NCBI GenBank assembly: GCA_964536135.1
Contig: CAZHVM010000001.1
Coordinates: 1 to 64,000 of the forward strand
Reading direction: 5' to 3'
DNA length: 64,000 bases
Source of the DNA: JAKPKF01 sp964536135
Lineage (GTDB): Bacteria; Patescibacteriota; Dojkabacteria; SC72
Positions within the stretch are counted from its first letter, which is position 1, and the number at the start of each line of letters is the position of its first letter. Both the position numbers and the translations under genes were made by a program. The notes beneath the pieces are model-generated. The model was not told where the DNA came from. It did not search any database and was given only the letters and a program-made list of their open reading frames with translations. Positions 1 to 7,993 of this stretch are shown piece by piece.

Positions 1-31
1 CCACTCGACCTTATTAAATAGTATTATATCG

Positions 32-1351
32 CTATTTATCGCCTTTATACAAGTTTCTGAAGCTTGCGATTTCGTTTACAAAGGCCAGCTTTACAAGGCC
101 AGTGGGTCCATTTCTATGTTTGGCGACAATTAACTCGGCAATTCCCTTATTTTCTGTATCTGGATTCCATGTTTCTTCCCTATCTATGAACATTACGACA
201 TCTGCATCCTGTTCAATAGAACCAGACTCCCTAAGATCCGAAAGCTGTGGTCTCCTACCCTGTCTCTGCTCAATAGCACGAGAAAGCTGAGAGAGTGCAA
301 TAACAGGGACATTTAATTCCTTCGCAATATTTTTTAATCCTTGAGATATTTCTCCTACCTCAAGAGTACGGCTTTCTTGATTACTTCCATGCATAAGCTG
401 AAGGTAGTCCACAAAAATTATATCCAATCCCTTTTCAAGAACTAATCTCCTAGCTTTTGTTCTAATTGCATTAATGTGTTGCCCTGCTTGATCATCTATG
501 AAGAGATTCGCATCTGCTAATTCTCCCATCGTATCAGCTAATTTCATAAATTTTTTGTCACTTAATCTCCCAGTTCTAATCTCCCAAAATGGGATTCCAG
601 ACTGCATACCTAAAAGTCTATCCATAATCTGTGTCTGAGACATTTCCAAAGAGAAGAATGCAACAGTTTTCTTTTCAACCATTGCGGCATGTCTCATCAT
701 ATCCAATGCCAAAGATGTCTTACCAACTGATGGTCTTGCCGCAAGAATAACCAAATCTGATTTTTGAAATCCTCCAAGTAGATCATCCAAATCTTTGAAA
801 CCTGTAGATATTCCTAAATATGCCTCATCTCTGTCTGCTCTTTCTGCTCTTTCGTATGCATCTTTAAGGAGGTCTTTGATGTGAACAAAGTTTGTTCTGG
901 TACCCTTCTGAGCTATGTCAAAAATCTGTTTCTCAGATCTATCTATTACCTCATCCATACCTAATGTCTCATCAAAAGCATACTGTGTTACATCTTTCGC
1001 AGCAGAGATTAAACCTCTTCTAGTTGCACTTTCTTTAATAATATTTGCATACTCTTCCGCATGAGAAGATGTAGAAACTGTAGAAGAGAGATCTGCAAGA
1101 TATGTTCTACCCCCTATTTTTGAAAGTACTTTTTTCTTCTTCAAGCGATCCGAAAGAGTAACCAAATCTACTGGGATAGCATCATTAAAAAGTTCAAGTA
1201 TATTTGAATATACAATAGCGTTTCTTTCATCATAGAAATGTTCTGGAATAAGCCAACCAGAAACAGCTATTACCGCATCTTTATCCAAGAGTAAACAACC
1301 AAGAAGTGATTGCTCAGCTTCTGTATTTTGTGGTGGTACTCTTTCTTCCAT
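32..1351 (-). CDS. dnaB: Replicative DNA helicase DnaB
   Basis: Hexameric 5'-3' helicase that unwinds DNA at the replication fork. The 439-residue protein has the N-terminal DnaB domain (about residues 5-105), then a RecA-like domain with Walker A ARPSVGKTS (205-213), a Walker B stretch ending FVDYLQLM, and the family motif SIEQDADVVMFIDRE near the end. Length is normal and no intein is present. The ATG follows the MBL-fold gene by 5 nt with no Shine-Dalgarno, so it is probably co-transcribed with that gene. The 31 bases to the left window edge show nothing recognisable. Confidence 0.97.
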   Translation of the reverse strand: MEERVPPQNTEAEQSLLGCLLLDKDAVIAVSGWLIPEHFYDERNAIVYSNILELFNDAIPVDLVTLSDRLKKKKVLSKIGGRTYLADLSSTVSTSSHAEEYANIIKESATRRGLISAAKDVTQYAFDETLGMDEVIDRSEKQIFDIAQKGTRTNFVHIKDLLKDAYERAERADRDEAYLGISTGFKDLDDLLGGFQKSDLVILAARPSVGKTSLALDMMRHAAMVEKKTVAFFSLEMSQTQIMDRLLGMQSGIPFWEIRTGRLSDKKFMKLADTMGELADANLFIDDQAGQHINAIRTKARRLVLEKGLDIIFVDYLQLMHGSNQESRTLEVGEISQGLKNIAKELNVPVIALSQLSRAIEQRQGRRPQLSDLRESGSIEQDADVVMFIDREETWNPDTENKGIAELIVAKHRNGPTGLVKLAFVNEIASFRNLYKGDK

Positions 1352-1356
1352 ATTTA

Positions 1357-2004
1357 CTATTTCAAAAATATTACTTCTACACTCTGTTGCTCCTCTTCAA
1401 CTTTTTTCTTAGCTACATTGAGTGTTGTATCTTCAGTAACATTCGCAAATCCGAAATATTTAATAAATTCATCCTTACTTTTTACTCCATCAAACTTGGA
1501 ACCTTCCTCTTTGTATGCACATGGAAGAATAATTGTTGGATCAATGTTAGATATTACTTTTTCTAATTTTTCAAAATCCATAAAATTCACCCCATCCCCT
1601 ACTGGAAGAATCAAGACGTCTACATCACCAACATTTTTAACACTGTCTGGATTAAAACTGTTATCTGTACCACCAAGATACAAAACTCTAATATTTTTCT
1701 CATCAATCATGTAGAAATTCTCTCCTACACTCCTTCTAATCATTAATCCCCCTACTTCATACTCTCCAGGTGTAAATATCTCCATAATTGTTTCCCTTGT
1801 ATCTGGTACTATTTTACTTTCTAGTTTCTTCTCCTTGAGAAAACTCTCTTTACTGTTTTCATCTAAATTTGAAAACAGTACTATATCTGCTTTCGTTTTA
1901 GGGAATGTTACTCCAGATTGTAAAAGATCCAATGGATCAGTAATGAGGGAAATGTTGGATGAAGAAATTAGGAAACTGTTCCATCCGATTCTTTTAATCT
2001 TCAT
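1357..2004 (-). CDS. MBL-fold (UlaG-like) protein lacking metal ligands
   Basis: The overall pattern is that of the small UlaG-like metallo-beta-lactamase-fold proteins: an N-terminal GWNSFLI strand, TDPLD, a central FTPGEYEVGG segment, DVLILPVGDG and a C-terminal IILPCAYK. The HxHxDH metal site, normally after the 'DIVLFS' strand (about residues 41-46), is replaced by NLDENSKES. By reading, the 215-residue protein has no histidine at all. It therefore cannot be a normal zinc or manganese hydrolase; a structural or binding role is inferred. The family call is moderately sure and the function is unknown. It sits between a CsoR-like gene and dnaB on the same strand. Confidence 0.7.
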   Translation of the reverse strand: MKIKRIGWNSFLISSSNISLITDPLDLLQSGVTFPKTKADIVLFSNLDENSKESFLKEKKLESKIVPDTRETIMEIFTPGEYEVGGLMIRRSVGENFYMIDEKNIRVLYLGGTDNSFNPDSVKNVGDVDVLILPVGDGVNFMDFEKLEKVISNIDPTIILPCAYKEEGSKFDGVKSKDEFIKYFGFANVTEDTTLNVAKKKVEEEQQSVEVIFLK

Positions 2005-2049
2005 AGTTTACTATGTCTAAAATTAACAAATACTTCATTAGTATAACAG

Positions 2050-2076
2050 ATTTCTTCAGGGGCAGTTTGAAGAAAT
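2050..2076. promoter_or_regulatory. Perfect 9-bp inverted repeat upstream of the MBL-fold gene
   Basis: ATTTCTTCA (2050-2058) and TGAAGAAAT (2068-2076) are perfect inverted arms around a 9-nt centre. The repeat lies between the CsoR-like gene and the MBL-fold gene, just upstream of a possible -10 TATACT (2045-2040, minus strand). No U-tract follows on either strand, so an operator is more likely than a terminator. Confidence 0.45.
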
Positions 2077-2078
2077 AC

Positions 2079-2300
2079 CTACTCTGAGAGTCCGAGAGAT
2101 TTTTTAATATCTCCTACCATAGACTCTTTCATCTGCTGTTTAATTAACTCTGTCTTCAAGCTCTCCAGAGAGGAGATAGCTGCTTGTAGCTGAGTCATAA
2201 CCTTAGTATCACCTTCTTGAGCCATAATCATCTTCTTAACACCTCCTACTTGTCCTTCTACTCTTTTTATCCTGTTTTCAATTCCTCTTGGATACTTCAT
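2079..2300 (-). CDS. CsoR/FrmR-family (DUF156) transcriptional regulator, ligand-less
   Basis: Small all-helical DNA-binding repressor family, recognised from NRIKRVEGQVGGVKKMI and the following helix VMTQLQAAISSLESLKTELI. In CsoR the sensing Cys and the His/Cys pair fall in the second helix; here those sites read DTKVMTQ and KQQMKES, with no Cys or His. Copper or formaldehyde sensing through the usual site is therefore unlikely. I start at the ATG at 2300 (73 aa) because an ideal promoter ends 6 nt before it; a longer frame to 2339 would run through that promoter. Confidence 0.75.
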   Translation of the reverse strand: MKYPRGIENRIKRVEGQVGGVKKMIMAQEGDTKVMTQLQAAISSLESLKTELIKQQMKESMVGDIKKSLGLSE

Positions 2301-2306
2301 ATGGAA

Positions 2307-2335
2307 AGTATAATTGATTAGCTTACAGTTATCAA
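2307..2335 (-). promoter_or_regulatory. Promoter of the CsoR-like gene (leaderless)
   Basis: On the minus strand TTGATA (2335-2330), a 17-nt spacer and TATACT (2312-2307) are followed by 6 nt and then the ATG at 2300. Transcription would begin at or next to the start codon. Confidence 0.7.
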
Positions 2336-2350
2336 CCACCCCCTATTTTC

Positions 2351-2379
2351 TAGACACCAGAATATTCTTCTGATATAAT
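2351..2379 (+). promoter_or_regulatory. Promoter of rpmE
   Basis: TAGACA (2351-2356), a 17-nt spacer and TATAAT (2374-2379) lie 9 nt before the rpmE ATG, predicting a leader of about 3 nt or none. It is divergent from the CsoR-like promoter, with 15 bp between the two -35 elements. Confidence 0.7.
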
Positions 2380-2388
2380 CTCCCTGCA

Positions 2389-2721
2389 ATGAAAAAAGAT
2401 ATACACCCAAAATATAATAACAGTTTAGAAATCACATGCTCATGTGGCAATAAGGTTGTTACAGGAAGTACACTAGAAACCGACGGTTTAACCGTTGAAA
2501 TATGTTCCAAGTGCCATCCATTCTATACTGGAGAACAGAAGATTGTCGATACAGATAACCTTGTTAAGAAGTTTGAGGACAGAAGAGAAAAAGCAAAAGG
2601 TATGTCTTTCAGAAGCAAGAAAGAGAAAATGGCAGCAAGAAAAAAGAAAATGGCAGAAACCAAACCTTCCTCATCTCTTACACTTAGAGATATGTTAGAA
2701 AACGCAAAAGTCTCTAAATAA
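2389..2721 (+). CDS. rpmE: 50S ribosomal protein bL31
   Basis: Recognised from the start MKKDIHPKYN, the zinc-type cysteines in CSCG and CSKCHPFYTG, and the ending DTDNLVKKFEDRR of the conserved core. The core is about 75 residues; a further 35 or so basic residues (KSKKEKMAARKKKM region) extend the C-terminus beyond the usual length and probably contact rRNA. It heads a plus-strand group with prfA and prmC. A near-consensus promoter sits directly before the start. Confidence 0.95.
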   Translation: MKKDIHPKYNNSLEITCSCGNKVVTGSTLETDGLTVEICSKCHPFYTGEQKIVDTDNLVKKFEDRREKAKGMSFRSKKEKMAARKKKMAETKPSSSLTLRDMLENAKVSK

Positions 2722-2761
2722 CAAGTTTCAATAAATATTTTTACATGATATATTATCCATT

Positions 2762-3861
2762 ATGGATATAACTTCCTTACAAAAAAAATATTCCGCTAAT
2801 GATGCACAGACGAAGGTGATTGAGATACAGAATCAGATATCTTCTAATCATAATAGTGGAACAAATATAACACAGTTAAGTAATGATCTCTCCTACTACT
2901 CCGAACTTTCTTCACTAATCTCTAAAATACAAAGATGCATGAAAGAGATTAACGATGCCAAGGAATTGCTCGAGGACGAAAATGATTCTTTAATTAAAGA
3001 AATGGCAACCGAAGAGATTGAAAACAAAGGACAGGAGTTAGAAGAACTTGAGTTATCCATTCAGAAGCTTAAAATCGCGAGAGAATTTGAAGATGAAGAC
3101 GATAACAGATCTGCAATACTAGAGATTNNNNNNNNNNAGCTGGTGCTGGTGGAGATGAGGCTTCTCTTTTTGCTGCAGATCTTTTTAGGATGTATAAAAA
3201 TTATAGTGTAAACAAAGGTTGGGATATTCAAATAATTGAAAATAATATAACAGAAGATGGGGGATACAAAGAGGTCATAGTACATATAGATGGAAAAAAT
3301 GTATTTAAAAATCTCAAATATGAAAGTGGTGTACACAGAGTTCAAAGAATCCCCGTTACTGAATCATCCGGAAGAATACATACCTCTACAGCTTCTGTAG
3401 CTATACTTTCAGAAGCAAAAGATATAGACATTCAAATCAATTCGGAAGATCTTAGGATAGAAGTAATGAGAGCATCTGGTGCTGGTGGACAGTGTGTAAA
3501 CAGAACGGACTCTGCAGTTAGAATTACTCACCTCCCCACAGGGATCATAGTTTCTTGTCAGGAGACAAAACACCAAGCACAAAACAAAGAAAAGGCTATG
3601 GCTTTGCTCAGATCAAGATTGTATGACAAAAAGAAAGCCGAAGAAGACGCAAAGAGATCCAATCTTCGCTCTTCCATGATAGGTTCTTCAATGAGAGCAG
3701 AAAAAATTAGAACATACAATTTTCCTCAAAACAGAGTAACAGACCATAGAGTAAAAAAATCTTGGTTTAATCTTGAATCCATTCTAAACGGAGACATACA
3801 AACAATTATAGATGATGTTAGAGAGGGCATTCAGTTACAAGCATTAGAAAAAAGTGAATAA
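2762..3861 (+). CDS. prfA: Peptide chain release factor 1 (interrupted by assembly gap)
   Basis: Class I release factor for UAA and UAG. The N-terminal helical domain is encoded at 2762-3127 and the rest from 3139. The codon-recognition tripeptide is PVT (the RF1 PxT form, not RF2 SPF) within RIPVTESSGRIHTS, and the catalytic GGQ is in GAGGQCVNRTD. Ten Ns at 3128-3137 break the frame. Reading resumes as AGAGGDEASLF, where the family has R-A-G-x-GGDEA, so one Arg codon is probably all that is missing. The true protein would be about 363 aa, normal length. This is an assembly artefact, not a pseudogene. It overlaps prmC by 8 nt. Confidence 0.95.
3128..3137. other. Assembly gap (10 Ns) inside prfA
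   Basis: The upstream frame ends a codon at 3127 and the downstream frame resumes at GCT 3139, so the real insert plus one base must be a multiple of three. Ten does not fit. Two missing bases, completing an Arg codon with the A at 3138, would fit both frame and family consensus. Confidence 0.9.
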
Positions 3862-4624
3862 CGATTTATCTTTGCGCCACAAAATTCAATCCGTCCTAGA
3901 GGCTTCTGGTTACCATGATATATCAAGAATCTCCCAAGAGATTCTCACCTTCATAAATGAAAAACAAAGCCCAAAAGAAGAAGTCTTCAAGAGACTCCTC
4001 TCCAATGAGCCATGGGAATATATATGCGGAGAGACTGAATTTAGAGGGAATAAATTCCATGTAAACAGCAAAGTCCTTATTCCCCGTATTGAAACAGAAC
4101 AGATTGTAGATATTGCGGAAGAGAATTTAGAAGATATTAAAAATATTGTAGATATTGGAACTGGTTCCGGATGTATTGCTATTTCACTTGCAAAAGAATT
4201 AAACAACGATATCCCTATTTACGCCATAGATATAAATAAAGATGCATTAGATGTAGCTCAAAACAATGCGAGGTTAAATAATGCAGAAGGAAAGATTGTT
4301 TTTAAACAAAACAACTTACTTGAAGGATTAGAATTTGAATCACCCACTCTGTATATTGCAAATTTACCATATATACCAACAGATATGTACGACAAACTAG
4401 ATAGTAGTGTGCATGATTTTGAACCAAAACTTGCTCTAGAAGCGGGAGGTGACGGTCTGAAATATTACAAAGAACTTTTTATGCAGATACCAAAGGATAA
4501 CAATCTTTTAATCATAGAGATAGAGCCATCTACAATTGAAGATATTAAGAAAATAAAAGAACCAGTTAAGACAGTAAAAGACTTTAGAGGATTTAACAGG
4601 TTCTTGCTATTCGACTTCTCCTAA
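3854..4624 (+). CDS. prmC: Release factor glutamine methyltransferase PrmC
   Basis: SAM-dependent enzyme that methylates the Gln of the release-factor GGQ motif. Seen: an N-terminal helical domain, the SAM-binding motif VDIGTGSGCIAISLA, and the catalytic NLPY (family NPPY) in IANLPYIPT. At 256 aa it is slightly short for the family. The start is GTG at 3854, overlapping the prfA stop by 8 nt, so translation is probably coupled. The 3' end overlaps the convergent htrA gene by 18 bp. Confidence 0.95.
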   Translation: MNNDLSLRHKIQSVLEASGYHDISRISQEILTFINEKQSPKEEVFKRLLSNEPWEYICGETEFRGNKFHVNSKVLIPRIETEQIVDIAEENLEDIKNIVDIGTGSGCIAISLAKELNNDIPIYAIDINKDALDVAQNNARLNNAEGKIVFKQNNLLEGLEFESPTLYIANLPYIPTDMYDKLDSSVHDFEPKLALEAGGDGLKYYKELFMQIPKDNNLLIIEIEPSTIEDIKKIKEPVKTVKDFRGFNRFLLFDFS

Positions 4625-5737
4625 TACAACATCAAAAGTTTTTGTAGAACCATTTCGATAAACTTCTACTTTTACACTTTCCCCGACCCTATGTTTCTGT
4701 ATTAGATTTATCAGTGCAATATTTACACTCTCATCTCCGAACTTGGTTATGATATCTCCCCTTCTCACTCCTGCTTTATATGCCGGACCTGTTGTATCTA
4801 GGCCTCTAATTAGAGCCCCTGGAACAATATTTGTGTAGTAAAGAAGATCATATTCATAGAACATTTCGTAAGAGATTCCCATATATGGTTTAATAAATTT
4901 CCCATATGTCTTGTACTCCTCTACTCTTTCTTTAACTTTGTTAATTGGGATCGCAAAAGAAATATTATCTGCTCCAGATGTGGTAGCAAAATTAATCCCA
5001 ATTACCTCTCCTTGAGAGTTTATCAACGGTCCACCAGAGTTCCCAGGATTAACTGCAGCATCTGTTTGTATGACATCTTCGTATGTCTTGGAGGTAAATC
5101 CAGACCAGTCAGAGCTTGCAGTTACAGTTCTATCTAGTCCACTTATGATTCCCTCAGTAGCGCTACCAGCATATTTACCAAGAGGAGTTCCAATAGCGAG
5201 TACTTTTTGTCCTACAGCTAATATATCCGAATTACCCAACTTAATTGGTGTTAAATCTTTTGCATCAATTTTTATCAATGCGATATCATTTACATCATCA
5301 CGAATAATTTCAACAACATCGTATTTTTTCTCATCGTTTGTAATTACCTGATATACAGCCTCATCGCTAGATACTACATGCTGATTTGTAAGAATAAACC
5401 CATTTGAATCAATGATAAAACCGGTCCCTATGTTACTACTACTATCCACAATACCCTCTGTTTTAGAAACAGAAAGAGTTGAGACCGCAATGCTTACAAC
5501 AGAGTCTTGAGATTCTTCTACTATTTTAATTGTATTTGCTTCACTCTCGGAGACGACTAATTTGTCGCTATCTTGAGAGGTACTCTCCTCATTAAACAGG
5601 AATGGAACAAAATCCTTGATATATTGAGAGTTTCTTAACAGAAGGTATCCACTCATTAGCAATACCATAATAGCTGCAAGTACAAATCCAATAATATATA
5701 AGACCTTTTTTGAAAATATCTCTTTGAATTTTTTCAT
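4607..5737 (-). CDS. htrA: HtrA/DegP-type membrane-anchored serine protease with PDZ domain
   Basis: Envelope quality-control protease. The N-terminal membrane anchor (about residues 11-34) is followed by a low-complexity linker and a trypsin-like domain with His120 (TNQHVV), Asp151 (NDIALI) and Ser234 (GNSGGPL). One PDZ domain fills the C-terminus (AGVRRGDIITKFG). At 376 aa it matches one-PDZ HtrA proteins. It follows ctpA by 11 nt in the same operon, below two unknown genes. Confidence 0.93.
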   Translation of the reverse strand: MKKFKEIFSKKVLYIIGFVLAAIMVLLMSGYLLLRNSQYIKDFVPFLFNEESTSQDSDKLVVSESEANTIKIVEESQDSVVSIAVSTLSVSKTEGIVDSSSNIGTGFIIDSNGFILTNQHVVSSDEAVYQVITNDEKKYDVVEIIRDDVNDIALIKIDAKDLTPIKLGNSDILAVGQKVLAIGTPLGKYAGSATEGIISGLDRTVTASSDWSGFTSKTYEDVIQTDAAVNPGNSGGPLINSQGEVIGINFATTSGADNISFAIPINKVKERVEEYKTYGKFIKPYMGISYEMFYEYDLLYYTNIVPGALIRGLDTTGPAYKAGVRRGDIITKFGDESVNIALINLIQKHRVGESVKVEVYRNGSTKTFDVVLGEVE

Positions 5738-5748
5738 AATTAGAAATA

Positions 5749-6957
5749 TTACAATTTATTTACCTGTTTAACAGCCTCTACTAATTGAGGATCTTTTCCA
5801 GCTAAAAAGTCGGCATCTGTAAACTCTACTTTGACATCTGGAACGATAGGTTCTTCTTTGTTTAACCAATTTCCATTTGGAAGTAACCATTTCAAAGTAG
5901 TAATGTGTAAACTTGAACCATCACTCAAATCTATTACATTTTGAGCTGTTCCTTTTCCATAAGTGTTCTCTCCTACAATTGTAGCTCTATCTGCCTGTTG
6001 AAGAGCTCCTGAAAGAATCTCTGCGGCAGATGCACTTCCACCATCTACAAGTACAACTAGTTTTACACCTAGAAGATTTCCACCATCCTTTGATTCATAT
6101 TTATCTATTTTCCCATTACCGTCCTGTTGCATTGAAATTGTGTATCCGCTGTTTAGTAAATCATCGGCAGCATATATTGCTGCATCAAAAAATCCTCCCG
6201 GATTTCCTCTAAGATCCAATATAACTTTATTAACTTTTGCATCTTTTATTTCTTTCACTTTTGTATTCCATTCATTTACCCATTCTGAATATGAAGCCTC
6301 AGTGAATCTATTCACTCTGAAAAGTGCAATACTTTCATTCTCTATTAATTCTACTTTCATACTGGCTACTGTTATCTGTTTTCTCTCAATATTAACCTCT
6401 ACAGCTTTGTTTGAACCCTTATGCAATATCTTAAGTTTAACCTTTGTTCCTTCTTCTCCTCGGATTCTCGCTACGACATCATATACTGTATCCTCAGTCG
6501 TTACATCTTTTCCATCTACAGCCAAGATATAGTCCCCTGCTCTAATTCCAGCTGCTTTTGCAGGAGAACCATCTAGTGGTGTCACTACAATAATGTTTCC
6601 ATTGTCATAACCTAATTCTGCTCCAATACCTTGGAAATATTTACCTTCACTTGTAGCATTAAATTCCTCTGTTTCCTCTGGAGTTAAAAATACAGTTGCA
6701 GGATCATTGTATGAATTTACCAATCCTTTTATCGAACCATACATCATATCCTGAGGAGAGATTTCCGAAGAATCTACATAATTAGAACGAAGAATATCCC
6801 AAACATCCCAATACATAGTAGTATCTATTTTTTCTTTTACACCACTTAATACATCTTTCCCTTGAAATTCTCGGCCAGATACAAAGCCTAGAACAAAGAT
6901 ACAAACTAGTAAAATGGCAAGACCAAATGTTTTTTGAAACGATTTACTTTTATCCAT
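5749..6957 (-). CDS. ctpA: C-terminal processing peptidase, S41 family (CtpA)
   Basis: Membrane-anchored PDZ serine protease. Seen: an N-terminal hydrophobic anchor (about residues 10-27), PDZ domain (about 105-185, with SPAKAAGIRAGDYILAVDG), and the S41 domain with the catalytic Ser310 in GGSASAAEI and Lys335 in YGKGTAQ. The 402-aa length is typical. It lies 16 nt after an unknown gene and 11 nt before htrA, so two envelope proteases are co-expressed. Confidence 0.94.
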   Translation of the reverse strand: MDKSKSFQKTFGLAILLVCIFVLGFVSGREFQGKDVLSGVKEKIDTTMYWDVWDILRSNYVDSSEISPQDMMYGSIKGLVNSYNDPATVFLTPEETEEFNATSEGKYFQGIGAELGYDNGNIIVVTPLDGSPAKAAGIRAGDYILAVDGKDVTTEDTVYDVVARIRGEEGTKVKLKILHKGSNKAVEVNIERKQITVASMKVELIENESIALFRVNRFTEASYSEWVNEWNTKVKEIKDAKVNKVILDLRGNPGGFFDAAIYAADDLLNSGYTISMQQDGNGKIDKYESKDGGNLLGVKLVVLVDGGSASAAEILSGALQQADRATIVGENTYGKGTAQNVIDLSDGSSLHITTLKWLLPNGNWLNKEEPIVPDVKVEFTDADFLAGKDPQLVEAVKQVNKL

Positions 6958-6973
6958 AGAAAAATATTATACC

Positions 6974-7993
6974 TTAATACGAGACAAATTCTACACTCCC
7001 CACATTTATTATACTTGAGGCTCCATTCTCCCAATTAACAGAGATGTACATATCATCCTCTACGTCATTTACCTCTCCAAGCATTCCGTAATTTCCAAGA
7101 GCATGGGATACCACTTTTCTACCAACCGCGTTTTGTACAAAAAGAGAGTCTTGGATACCATCTTTTATATTTCCTCCAAGAAAAAATATCTGGCTTTCAT
7201 TTACATCTACTACAGCAAATGTATTGTTCTTCTTTGTTATCTTCTCCACCATCTCCTTTGGAGAATATATCTCACCAAATCCACCTATCACTCCTACAGG
7301 AAGCCCTTGGTTTCTAAAATTCTGGTAATCCATTGAGTATGAAAGAACAAATTTCGCACCCTTCTCAAAAATATCTTGAAGTAAATCTGGATGTAATCTT
7401 TTTCCAGCAAAAACTATCTTGTCTTGTAGGTTCTCCTCTACACTCTTAAGGATTACATCATTCCCGCTCCCCAGCGAAACAAATTCTCCGACAATATATC
7501 TGGAATCTTCCTGAACGTTAGATACAGCAACTAAATCCAGAGCATATGCAGAGGTTTTAATTGTAATTCCATCTATTGGATTGATGTTTTCAACTACACC
7601 ACTGAATGTGCTCTTTACTGTATTTTCCTGCTCCTCTCCAAGAAGATCCAAATATCCAGTTCCTATCCTAGACATATCTACAACTCCTTGAATTGGAGAT
7701 GTAAGTCTTTTGACAGTAAGACCACCCATAGATATTTTCTCTGCCAGCGTATCACCCTTCTCTACAAATTCCCCATCCATACATCTTAGATATTTCCCCA
7801 CATTTTCTTTTGTACAACCGAGTTGTGAAGGAAGAAAGAAAGAATTCTTAACATTGTTTCCTCTTTTAACTAAAATGTCCGTTCCCTCCTTAAGCATTTC
7901 TCCTACATTTACCAATATTCTATCCCCCCTTCCAGAAGGAATTTTAAAAATATATTCATCATATTTTTCAAATAGTTTATGCTTTAAAATCAT
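6974..7993 (-). CDS. Unknown protein with repeated barrel-sandwich-like segments
   Basis: Not recognised. The 339-aa protein has no signal peptide or membrane segment. Two stretches look like lipoyl/biotinyl-type barrel-sandwich hairpins: GEFVEKGDTLAEK followed by SPIQGVVD (about residues 72-108), and STFSGVVENINPIDG (about 128-142). No lysine-in-MKM or similar attachment site is present. Its start overlaps the end of the 453-aa gene upstream by 17 nt, and ctpA follows after 16 nt. A cytoplasmic partner of the upstream protein is inferred from the overlap only. Confidence 0.6.
   Translation of the reverse strand: MILKHKLFEKYDEYIFKIPSGRGDRILVNVGEMLKEGTDILVKRGNNVKNSFFLPSQLGCTKENVGKYLRCMDGEFVEKGDTLAEKISMGGLTVKRLTSPIQGVVDMSRIGTGYLDLLGEEQENTVKSTFSGVVENINPIDGITIKTSAYALDLVAVSNVQEDSRYIVGEFVSLGSGNDVILKSVEENLQDKIVFAGKRLHPDLLQDIFEKGAKFVLSYSMDYQNFRNQGLPVGVIGGFGEIYSPKEMVEKITKKNNTFAVVDVNESQIFFLGGNIKDGIQDSLFVQNAVGRKVVSHALGNYGMLGEVNDVEDDMYISVNWENGASSIINVGSVEFVSY

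Noticed and set aside
2050..2076. Terminator for the CsoR-like gene
   Set aside because: The stem is perfect but no T-tract follows on the minus strand.
2762..3861. prfA as a pseudogene or two separate genes
   Set aside because: Only the N gap disrupts it; both halves are well conserved and join at the family motif.
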